Below, in pieces: positions 53,960 to 63,519 of a stretch of DNA of 64,000 bases. Source of the stretch: Portulaca oleracea. Taxonomy: Eukaryota; Streptophyta; Magnoliopsida; Caryophyllales; Portulacaceae. The stretch covers positions 16,943,867-17,007,866 of the forward strand of contig CM055882.1 of the NCBI GenBank assembly GCA_029582165.1. Reading direction: 5' to 3'. The notes beneath the pieces are model-generated. The model was not told the DNA's origin and did not search any database. It worked only from the letters and a program-made list of their open reading frames with translations. Within the stretch, counting starts at the first letter, position 1. Each line of letters opens with the position of its first letter. The translations under genes and the position numbers were made by a program.

Positions 53960-56900
53960 TGATAATTTATCCATCAGTACATAGGGCGAGATTTGGGCAG
54001 GACAAGTCCCTAACCAAACCTGTTCATCTCCCACCGGATCGACCCGAGCAAGGTGATGGGCAGGGAGATTGCCTTCCCGTTTGACATGGGACCAAGAACA
54101 CCTATTTAAACCCGAAACCAAACAAAGAATATCTTCTACTACAATATCTAGTACGCTGAGGAAAAAAAAGGTTTTAACCAAACGGTTAATTAAAACGACA
54201 GATACCGATTCAAAAATGACTCGGTTGTAGTGGAACACGACGCCAATTGCACCGCGAAGAGACACGCTGGGCCTCTGCTACTTTCGCAACCAAGAAGCCT
54301 GCATTTTCGGATCGGCAAGCGAGATCGCCTCGACATTTCTGCAACGACTTCAACCGAATCCATTCCCTTTCTATCGAATCGCCGGTTGAACTTCACCGTA
54401 TTCTCCTCTGGGGTCTCAGTGACGATTAGAGTCTCGAAAGGGATGTCGCTGTCTTTTTCATTTTCAGCAATTTCTCTAACTCATCAACGCATGAGATGCT
54501 CTCGAGATCACAATTTGAGTCGGGGTTGACTTTTGTGCAAATATTCGCTGCTTTGGGCCATCCATTTGCCAAGCAATCATAAGCCTCAAACTGAAACCAC
54601 GGTAGTCTAGATTGTCGTACCAATGGGTTAGCACCTCGCCTGGGTGTGTATTTGCTGCTGTGTTCTGCACTATGTCATCCCTAGTCTTGTCACACACCTC
54701 CTTCGCATCTTCACATCCAAAAATTACATGCCAATTGTCTTGAACTCCTTCACAAAGGGCAATCACCGGAAGCTATGATGTGCCTATGGTGGAGAAGAGC
54801 TTTTGTTGGTAATATTTGATTGCACCATTGCCATCCAAAAATTTTGCCTTGAATACAATGCGTTCCCATATTTTGGCCCAATACCCTTCAACTTCACGAA
54901 GGTCAATGCCTACCCGATCATATATGCCGACTTCAGTGAAAACACCTCGTCATCAAAAACCCGTGCCATCACGCCCCGATTTGTCGTCTGCGATAGGAAT
55001 TGACAATATTAGATTGCGATCGCGTTCATTGAAAGTTCTTTCGATAATATCCACACGCCATGATCTGATGGATCGATGAGGTCATCGACCGCCAGATCTG
55101 GATTTTTGGGTCGTCCGTCGTCACTTTTTCCTGTTCATCATACACCAATCGTCTTCCCAAATGTCAATATAGCTCCCATTACCGACCCTCCAAGAAAGGC
55201 CCTCCTTCAAGATTGCCTTAGCCGCCTAAATCCTCGCCACGCATAGCTCGGGGAGTGACCAAGGCCGACTCCAAAAGCTCTTGCCATGGAAATATTTTGC
55301 CTCAAAGACTCAGTAAAAAGAGATTGTGTGTTGTGCAATAGTCTCCATCCTTGCTTTGCTAGTAGAGCGTCATTGAATACTTCTAATCGTCGAAAACCCA
55401 TCCCACCACAGCATTTAGGCCTGCAGAGAAAGTCCCAACAATTCCAATGGATTTTCCTCTCTCCTTCTCTTGATCCCCACCAAAACTTAGCACACATCAT
55501 ATGTATATCTTCTATCGTGTTAATGGCGGTTTAAAGATACTCATAGAGTAGGTGGGGATTGCTTGGATGACGCCTTCAAAGAACACTTCCTTACCGGCGC
55601 GAGATAGAAGGTTCTCCTTCCAACCGTTGAGCTTTTTCCAAACTCTATCTGCAATTGCCCTGAAAATGGCTTTCTTACTCCTTCCAATGAATGTAGGGGC
55701 TCCTAAATATTTCTCATGTTTCTCCACTAGCTTCATTCGCAATAAGTCTGCTAGCTCCGCCTTTTTTTCATGATGTACACCTCTACTGAAAGAGACCTCG
55801 GACTTGTCATAATTCACCCTTTGCCCTGAAGCATGTTCATATCGAGTGATAATATCCACCACCTGAAGACATTCTCGCGTCATAGCTCTTGTGAGTAAAA
55901 GGCTGTCATCTGCGAAGAAAAGGTGAGTAATCGCAGGCCCGTTTCTGCTAGCCTTAGCTCCATGAATGAGTCCTGGTCACGCTGCCCGAGTAAACCCAAA
56001 AAGCTTCAAAGAACCAAAATGAAAAGATAGGGGAAATTGGGTCACCTTGACGGAGTCCACTGTCGGGTAATATGTCCGTGAGTTGCCCATTGATCTTGAT
56101 CACACAAGAGACCGAGGATATGCACCGCATTACAACATGGACCCATTGAGAATCGAACCCAATTTTGTGAAGAATCGCTTCTAGAAAGACCCATTCGACC
56201 CGGTCGTATGCCTTGCTCATATCTAGTTTGATTGCCATTACTTCTTTCCGCCCATGGACCTCCTCTTCATGGTGTGGAACAATTCAAGGGCAACTAAGAC
56301 GTTGTCGCGATTAATCGCCAGAACAAAACCACTTTGATGGGGAAACGATCTCAGAGTATGAGTTTGATCTGTTTGCCAAGGTTTTTGAAGCAATCTTATA
56401 TAGTACATTACATAGGCTAATAGGGCGATACTGTGTGATATCCTCCGGGTTCTTCACTTTCGGAATCAAAGTAATCACTGTAGTGTTTGTATCGATCGGA
56501 GACAGAGTCCCTGTTAAAATTTCCCGCACATAGGCTACCACATCCTCCTCGACAATGCTCCAAAATGACTGGAAGAATACGGCGTGCATACCATCAGGCC
56601 CAACGCCTTCGTGGGATGCATCTGAAATAGAGCATTTCTGATTTCTTCTCGTGATATCGGTTTGTTTAGCTCCTCATTCATTTGATCAGTCACAACCCTG
56701 TTGATACCAATCAGAGCTTGTTCAAGATTGATCGGACTGCTGGTTTTGAAGATTGACTCGAAGTAACCAGCTGCAATCTCATGGATTTCCCTCCCATCTT
56801 CTGTGAATTCCCCATCTTGCCGCCTCAGCTTAGTGATAGTGTTACGTTTGTTTCGCTGCCTGGCCTTGTGATGGAAATAACTCGTATTCCTGTCTCCATC

Positions 56901-57893
56901 CTTGAGATTAGCTGCCCGGCTCCGCATATACCAAATCTTCTCCTTCTGGCCTAGTAACACATCCATCTTAGCTTCCAAAGAACACATCTCATTCATGTTT
57001 TCTTGGGAAGCTGGGCGAAGTTGGGTTTGTCGCAACCTTTTTTCTGTCTCCTCAATATCTCTATCTATATTGCCAAATTTGGTTCTACCCCATATGTCCA
57101 ACTTATGCATGCAAGTAGCGAGCTTATGCACGATGTTGCCCCCCGTTTCAACCCAGGCATTGCTAACCAACGGAGCACATTCCACGTCATCCAACAACAC
57201 TTTCTCAAATTTTGGGACCCTCCTCCTCGGCACGTGGATTGTCGGTTGGGCTTCAGTGTCAAGGAGAATGGGTGCGTGGTCTGATTTATAGCGCGTTAGG
57301 TTTTGCACCGAATAATCTGGAAATTTGATGCTCCACAACTCATTTGCTGTGTACCGGTCTAACCTCTCCCTGACATATCTCCGCATGTCATGACCTCGCT
57401 GCCAGGTGAACCAGGATCCCTTGAAACCCAAGTCGTGAAGATTGCAATCCCTCAACGCTTCCCTGAAATGTGTCATGCTAGATTGGCTCCTAACAACACC
57501 CCCCTCTTTTTCATCCATCGTTAGAATCTCATTATAGTCTCCTCCGATAACAGTAGGTATGGTCTGATCCCGTGCGACTGATCTCACTAAGTTCCATGTT
57601 CTCCATTTTTCATGAGCCTCTGGCCAGCCATATAACCCAACAAACCGCATCTGAAGGCCCCCCGCCTCCTTTATATCTCCCATGATATGATTTTGTGAGT
57701 AAGATATTAATTCAAAGTCAACATCTTCCCTCCAAAAAATCACTAAGCCTCCCGACCTTCCTCTACTATCGACCCCAACCTTCCTAGAGAAACCAAACTT
57801 CCTTCCTAGAGATTCTGCTCTCCTAGCATCCAACATAGTTTCGGAGAGGAAAACTATGCCACCTCCCCGACAGTTCCAACACATGATTTTCAT
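53960..57893 (-). pseudogene. LINE ORF2: endonuclease, RT, RNase H
   Basis: ATG at 57893. The endonuclease begins MKIMCWNCRG but passes almost at once to IVFLSET, so roughly 25-30 residues between the first two strands of the fold are missing. Later boxes are present (GGDYNEIL, GSWFTWQ, YKSDHAPIL). RT motifs follow in broken frames: YRPISLCNVLYKI (56440), [12 protein letters not shown] (56220), [10 protein letters not shown] (56060) and HLFFADDSLLL (55925, FADD intact). The zf-RVT region is at about 54750, and an RNase H tail ends near 53960 (SHVKREGNLPAHHLAR). Such a protein nicks DNA and copies the RNA at the nick. Confidence 0.9.
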
Positions 57894-58969
57894 TGACCTA
57901 GGTGGGACTGGTCGCTACCAGTCGCCACCTCTGAACAAACTCCATCGTTTTCGTGCATCAATCTAACCTTCCTTTCTCCATGTTTCTGTCCTCCCATATC
58001 GTCGCTCTTTCGCTTGAAATTTGTCTCTACCTCCATTACATCTTTTTCCCCATCTTTGTCTTGGCCTAAGTTCGGCCCCTCCACAGTCCCAGAAAATGAG
58101 AGCAGCCTGCTAGGAGTCAACCGGGACGCACTATTCCCTCCCCTCAGCTCTAAGATCTTTCGTTTATCCTCCACCCATTCTTCCTCAAGAACACCCCTCC
58201 TCTTCCTCTTGATCGGAGATCCTTTGAGCCCAGGACCGTATGGTAAATCTTGCTCGAGCATACCTACCGTGTAACCCCTACACGCCTTGAAAACATGGCC
58301 TATGATTCCACATATGTAGCAGTAGTCTGGTATCCTAACGTATTTCAAAGGCAACCATTTAGCTACGCCATCAATTCTTAGTCTTAACCCTCGCCGAACT
58401 GGTTTGGTGATGTCCATTTCCGCTTTGATTTTCAAGTATTTGGAGTTAACTAAGACATCATCCTCGTCTACGGCTAAGAACTTGCCAATTGTATTTCCAA
58501 TAAACTCCGCAAAAGCATGTGTCTTTTTCCTCATCGGTACCTCAGTCACCTTCACCCAGAACCTCACCTCCTTGAAGTCTATCTCAGAAGGTTGTTGGTT
58601 ACCATCCATCTGTTTCAGCATTAGAATTGCATTGTCAAAAGTCCATGGTCCGTCATCGAGGACCTTGTCTCTGTCTTCCTCGGAAAAGAATTGAAACGAG
58701 AATAAGTTCTTCCCGAGTTCTGTCGGTACTACTCCTCTAGAGGGCCTCCAAATATTCTTCATGGTTGTGAGTAATGCCTCTGAGTTGAATTTACTCTGTG
58801 TGTGTAGTTTACCGACGAGGCATAATGCAATTTGGTTATCTACGTTTCCCTCTTCGGGGTCATTAAACTCCAGGATTTCTTCTTCCTCAGCCGTCAACAC
58901 CAGGTTTTGCAGTGCCATCTCCAAGTCCTTGGTTATGGGTTGTGTCATATTAAACCTAACTTTCTCCAT
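57890..58969 (-). CDS. LINE ORF1, DUF4283 and zinc-knuckle RNA-binding protein
   Basis: The first in-frame ATG is at 58969 (MEKVRFNMTQ); an open GTG start lies upstream at 59017. The frame is intact to TGA at 57890. A DUF4283 domain spans about residues 50-215 (ALCLVGKLHTQSKFN, RPSRGVVPTELGKNLFSFQF, LDDGPWTFDNAILMLKQM), followed by the zinc knuckle YCYICGIIGHVFKAC and a basic KRKRRG stretch. It would bind the LINE RNA. The TGA overlaps the ATG of ORF2 as ATGA. This is the longest undamaged retroelement frame that lies wholly inside the window. Confidence 0.88.
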   Translation of the reverse strand: MEKVRFNMTQPITKDLEMALQNLVLTAEEEEILEFNDPEEGNVDNQIALCLVGKLHTQSKFNSEALLTTMKNIWRPSRGVVPTELGKNLFSFQFFSEEDRDKVLDDGPWTFDNAILMLKQMDGNQQPSEIDFKEVRFWVKVTEVPMRKKTHAFAEFIGNTIGKFLAVDEDDVLVNSKYLKIKAEMDITKPVRRGLRLRIDGVAKWLPLKYVRIPDYCYICGIIGHVFKACRGYTVGMLEQDLPYGPGLKGSPIKRKRRGVLEEEWVEDKRKILELRGGNSASRLTPSRLLSFSGTVEGPNLGQDKDGEKDVMEVETNFKRKSDDMGGQKHGERKVRLMHENDGVCSEVATGSDQSHLGQ

Positions 58970-59158
58970 AAGCAATGGACTCTCAATCTCTGAAAATTGA
59001 TTCCAGTTAAACACCACGCCTCACAGGAGACGACTACTAATTCCAATAACCCTTACTGAGAAGGGAGAGAGACTCCACACAGTGGTGTCTTACCCCGACG
59101 GCAGAGAGGTGTCGTTAGGGTTTGCACTAGGTTTTTTGTTATCATAAATGACAGATAA

Positions 59159-59427
59159 CTAATGTTTTTCCCCCATAATGTAAGTGCAAAGTGAATAATG
59201 TAAGTTAAATGATAAAATAGGAATTTTTAAAAAAATTGACGTGGCATGATTTTAATTAAAATGGCACGTGCTCCGATTGCCACGTCAGCATTCCGGAGTC
59301 AGAATTTTCATATGAGATGCTACGAGAAAATAATGAATAAGCATAGACTGCCACCAGCCAAAAAGTCACTTTGGATTATTCTCAATCACAAGGCCCTCAG
59401 TATAGATTTTTCCCAGCCAAAAACCCT
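59159..59427. mobile_element. Fold-back MITE, copy F, right part
   Basis: Inverted counterpart of 53643-53923; ends TCCCAGCCAAAAACCCT. The outer flanks are T/A-rich on both sides (ATATTTTTT and ATTTTTTAT). Confidence 0.85.
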
Positions 59428-59960
59428 ATTTTTTATTACCATTTTTAATGTCTTGTAAAACAAATTATTATAAGAAAAGAAATAAAATCAAATTAAGTTG
59501 CTGCTATGAAAATAAAACTACTCGCATTAGTGTCACTCAATTATCGAAAAAAAGGAAAATGAAACTGCTCACAGGCGTCATGATATTTTATAATATCGAG
59601 TCATATATTTGAGTGGCAATTTTTGCTAACACAATTATAAAAAAAATCATGAATAAGAAAATCTAATTATTAGTATTTTTTTGTAATTAGCGGTCAGAAG
59701 ACCCTTTTATCCAAAAGACAAGATGAGCCTTTATAAACAGGCAGACAGCTAAACTGGAGAACAAACATCAATGAGAGAAATGAAATTCCTCCACCATAGA
59801 ATCCCAACCCAAGACATCACAATTCACAACCAAACACATGCTTGATGTGATTTAATGCTGTGACGTAGTTATGGTTACAACTATTTGTAATTATGTTTTT
59901 TTTGGATATATTATTAAGCTTGTAACATTAATTTTAATTATTACAACCCATTGGCGCCAA
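59428..59960. other. AT-rich DNA, nothing assigned
   Basis: No coding region or repeat structure was recognised. Confidence 0.5.
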
Positions 59961-60528
59961 ATTTTGCATTTTGGACCCCGAATTTTAGGGGTATTTACAT
60001 TTTGAACCATTGGTTTTCAACATTAACATTTTTTAACCAAAAGTTTGTAGGTTGAATAAAAAAGGACCTTAAAGTTTGTGGTTTGAAGAAAAAGGCCCCT
60101 ATCTCATTTTTTATTTTCCTCCCATGTTTGAATTTATCTCCTGATTGAAGCTATGGTTAAAACTAATATTGGGAAACTTTAGGACTATGGTTAAAACTAA
60201 TATTGAAGCTATAATACACCTCTCTTATTCGTGTCGAGGCTACTTAGACCCCTGAGTACATGGTTTTAAGTAACTCCAACATGAATAAAAGAGGTTTATT
60301 ATAACTTTAATATCGGTTCTAACCTTAGTCTCGAAGTTTGATGTCAATCGGGAGAGAAATTCAAACATGGAAAGAAAAAGAAAAACGGGAAACGAGCTTT
60401 TTTTTCACCTCACAAACTTTAGGGTCCTTTTTTTCAGCCTACAAACTTTAAGGTTCAAAATGTTAAAGTTGAAAACCAAGGGTTTAGAATGTAAATACCC
60501 TAAAATTTGAGATCCAAAATGCAAAAAA
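59961..60528. mobile_element. Fold-back MITE, copy G (about 568 bp)
   Basis: Left arm TTTTGCATTTTGGACCCCGA and the inverse of the right arm (TTTTGCATTTTGGATCTCAA) match for about 130 bp. The arms are visibly built of ~30-34-bp units: CATTTTGgaCCccGAATTTTAGG / CATTTTGAACCattgGTTTTCAAC / CATTTTttAACCaaAAGTTTGTAGG / GGACCTTAAAGTTTGTGG. No ORF was found. Confidence 0.75.
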
Positions 60529-61429
60529 CTCATTTTATATGCTTGCATCGTAGAAGGGAAGCAAATAGTTTGAAAAAGGAAACCTTATGTTTTCTTAATT
60601 ATATTTATGTTTTTACTTAATTAATGTCAATTTTAATTTTAAATAAGATTAAATGCATTTAATATTTAGACTATAACTATATCAAGATTTTATGACTAGT
60701 TAGATTAATATTAATAATATCTATAATAATTCTTTGAGACTAAAAATTACATACATATACTGCTCAATATAATCTCTCTCTCTCACACACACACAAACAC
60801 ACACACAAACACTGAAATCCTTAGCAGATTCAGGTCATTTAACCAGGGGTGACTAATACATTATCATACCATTTGAGAAGTCTACAATCCACAATTGTTA
60901 TCTCAAAATTAGACTAAATATTAACTTTTTTTTTTTGAGTTAAGAGTGGTCATGATCATCCAAACCCCAATAAAAATCTAGAATGTCTGAAAATACACTG
61001 ATTCCTTTTCTCTTGAGTGTGCAACCATTTCTCTCTTTATATATTTGTCTCTCGCTCTCAATCTATCACACTCATTTCTTGCTCTTATATGCAATGTATG
61101 TAATTTACTACACGCTCCAGGAGCATATGCTCTAAATATGGTCAGTGTTTACTTGCATATACTAGATTGTTTACTATCAATAACATAATTGTTCCCTTAC
61201 ACATATCCGGAGCATGCACTTTGAATATTAATGCACGTATTAGCAAGTTCTTTCTCACAAATGCACATTGACAATTGTCGCATTATTTTTTTTCATTTTT
61301 AAAAAATTTAGTGAGTTAAATAAAAATTTTATATATAATCATATAAAAATATATCGAGTCATGTTCTTTTCTACGGTTAGTAAAATGGGAAAATGGTATG
61401 GTATGATAAATTGCGATATGTTGGGGAAA

Positions 61430-61650
61430 ATATAAATTATAGCTTAATTTTATCAATCATATTAGAAAATGCATATTTTATGCATAGTTTTATATTTATG
61501 AAAAAATATTAATAAATAATTATTTTTATATTGTTTATAAGTTGTAATAAACCTCTAACTATATATGATTTAATATACTTACATTTAATTTTATAAGTGA
61601 CTCAGATGAAATGTAAGATGGTTTACAGCAAAATGTTTATCATTTTTGAA
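61430..61650. repeat. Dispersed AT-rich repeat, copy 2
   Basis: Same orientation as and closely similar to 50300-50530; see that entry for shared blocks. Confidence 0.7.
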
Positions 61651-61714
61651 AATAAAAATCGATAAAAATTTACTTACGAATGCAAACAATGGAGCCTTAC
61701 GATTGTTCAAAAAA

Positions 61715-61800
61715 GGGAAATTCCAAATGGTAGGCATCAACTATTGCCTATTCCAAGTAGTAAACACTCTTTTTATGTATTTCAAATGGTAAGCTTAATT
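61715..61800. repeat. Single fold-back-type arm with ~30-bp subrepeats
   Basis: ATTCCAAATGGTAGGCATCA / ATTCCAAGTAGTAAACACTC / ATTTCAAATGGTAAGCTTAA recur with a period of about 30 bp, as in the MITE arms elsewhere. No inverted partner was found before the LTR at 61955, so the element is half missing or the resemblance is accidental. Confidence 0.4.
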
Positions 61801-62133
61801 ACCAAACAATTTGATCCTGTAGAAATTCCTAAAACCTGCCGTTACAATATCATTAAGAAAAAAAAAAAGAAAAAAAAAAGTGCCAATACAACTGGAAATA
61901 AACTGTTGGAGCCCAAGAGGGGGGTGAAGTTCACAATTAAGATTTACACACTAGTGTTCGGTCTCGTTTCGAGCCGAATTCTTCTCTTTATTAGGGAGCT
62001 TTTACATGTTCTAACCCCGTATTTTATTCGAGTTATGAGATTTTTCTAGTTTTGTAGGAAAATAAAAGAGTGACCTAAAATGGAGCCAAAACGGAGCAAA
62101 ATTCACCAAATAAGGGACGGAGGCAGAAGGATG

Positions 62134-62444
62134 GCTCGCCCGAGCAGCATCCTGGCTCGCCCGAGCAACGCTTCTGGAAGGATGGCAAAACTTGCCGACT
62201 AAAATTGAGCCAAGAAGAAGAGAGACAGAAGGCTGGTTCGCCCGAGCAACATACTGGCTCGATCGAGCCATGCTTCTGCACAACAATCATGGGGAACTTT
62301 GAAAATACGGCTAAGGCAATGAAGAACCAGAGGGTTGGCTCGCCCGAGCAAGGGCCCTGTTCGACCGAGCTGAGCACCTGAGCTGCCGAAGAGAAGTTGC
62401 CGAGAAGACAAGATGCACCTGACCAGAGAATGGCTCGCCCGAGC
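62134..62444 (+). promoter_or_regulatory. GCTCGCCCGAGC palindrome pairs on a ~102-bp period
   Basis: Palindromes begin at 62134 and 62155, 62236 and 62257, 62338 and 62359, and a single at 62433. Each pair is 21 bp apart and pairs recur every 102 bp (the last at 95 bp). Variants GTTCGCCCGAGC, GCTCGATCGAGC and GTTCGACCGAGC keep the CTCG/CGAG dyad. The DNA between the pairs has diverged much more than the palindromes themselves. Confidence 0.88.
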
Positions 62445-62510
62445 CACTCTGATTTTCTGCGAACAGACTGGAAATGAAATGCTGCGTTTTGTGTAACAAA
62501 TTAGGATCAT

Positions 62511-62518
62511 TATAAAAA
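62511..62518 (+). promoter_or_regulatory. TATA box of the Athila-type 5' LTR
   Basis: TATAAAAA, 67 bp after the last palindrome. Confidence 0.7.
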
Positions 62519-63280
62519 CCTTAGCTGTGATTTCATTTAGGGACACCTTTAGCTTAAGTTTTAATATGTATTCTTGAGTTTTAATTACCTCTTAAGTAGC
62601 TTTTACTTTCTCTCTCTAAGGGTTTTCTATTGCCTTGTTCTCCAAGTTCTTGAGATTTTGAGTGTAATCAACTTTTCTTCAAGTAATTTCAGCAACCATT
62701 TTTCTTCATTAACCTTGTGCTTTTGATTTCATTGAAGTTTGCCATTCAAGGTTCCTAGATTAGCCACAAACAATCAATCTTTTAGTGAAAAGGGGGATTA
62801 AGGGCCACAAATCTTACTTGAAGTGAAGATTTGAGGGTCCTTAGTAACTTGATTCACAACTTTCTATTTTGTTCGGAGAAAGTTGAAAACGAAGATGAAG
62901 AATGAAGAATGGAGATCGATTTCGATTAGTCGTCGAGGGTATGGACTTAATTCTAAGCTTGTTTTAATTAATTAGTTGCTTATTAATTGCTACTTGCTTG
63001 CCTTTGATCTTAGTGGTAATTTAGAGTTTTATTAAATGTTTGCTTGTTAGCTTTATAGATTTCTTTGCATTAATTGTTAGTAATTACTTGCTTGATTGTG
63101 TTTCTTCTTAATGGTCATGTTTAGTATCATGATTAGGGAAATTTTAATCGCTTAATTTTCATATTTTAATGTTTTCCGCACTTGAGAACCTCTAACAAAC
63201 TAAAAACCTAGACAAACCTTACACCCATCCCTGAGATCGACAATCCTTACTTAAAACCACAAAAATTACAAACCGAACAA

Positions 63281-63298
63281 TGGCGCCATTGCCGAGGA
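63281..63298 (+). other. Primer-binding site, tRNA-Asp type
   Basis: TGGCGCCATTGCCGAGGA, two changes from the perfect complement of tRNA-Asp seen at 34293-34310; it begins one base after the LTR. Confidence 0.88.
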
Positions 63299-63519
63299 TG
63301 GCGTTATTTGGGAGTTTAGGATTGGTTTGTTTGTGCATAGTGTGAATAGTTTAATTGCTTTGCTTGATTAGCATTAAGTTTTGAAATCACTAAAAATTAA
63401 AAAAAAATATAGAAAAACCAACTAAAAAAGAGAAAGTGCGTCATTCGATAGGATCGGTTCGAATATCGGAAACCAATAGACGGGTTAGGGTAGAGAAACC
63501 TTGTGTCGACCCGCCTAAC

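Larger units (their letters stand above)
53924..59158 (-). mobile_element. Nearly full-length L1-type LINE (5235 bp, 18-bp TSD)
   Basis: CTAATGTTTTTCCCCCAT is duplicated at 53906-53923 and 59159-59176. A T-run at the left end is the poly(A) tail of a minus-strand element. It has a 5' leader, ORF1 (57890-58969) and ORF2 with endonuclease, RT and RNase H. It interrupts the fold-back MITE copy F. ORF2 has an in-frame deletion and several frame breaks, so it is inactive, but the clear TSD and length make it one of the younger insertions here. Confidence 0.93.
60529..61954. other. AT-rich DNA with microsatellites, mostly unassigned
   Basis: Contains a (CT)n(CA)n stretch at 60774-60812, the second copy of the dispersed repeat (61430-61650), a half fold-back arm (61715-61800) and an A-rich run (61856-61880). 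No gene was recognised. Confidence 0.5.
61955..63279 (+). repeat. 5' LTR of the Athila-type element (1325 bp)
   Basis: TGTTCGGTCTCG to ACCGAACA. U3 holds the palindrome array (62134-62444), TATA box TATAAAAA at 62511-62518, and the U5 end has CATCCCTGAGATCGACAATCC, matching the inverted phrase in the element at 29757. The fold-back module of the other two LTR families is absent. Confidence 0.92.

Noticed and set aside
61905..61954. GGAGCCCAAGAGGGGGGTGAAGTT block as a polypurine tract of another element
   Set aside because: No LTR start or end can be matched to it on either side; it may be an element edge, but nothing in the window supports that.
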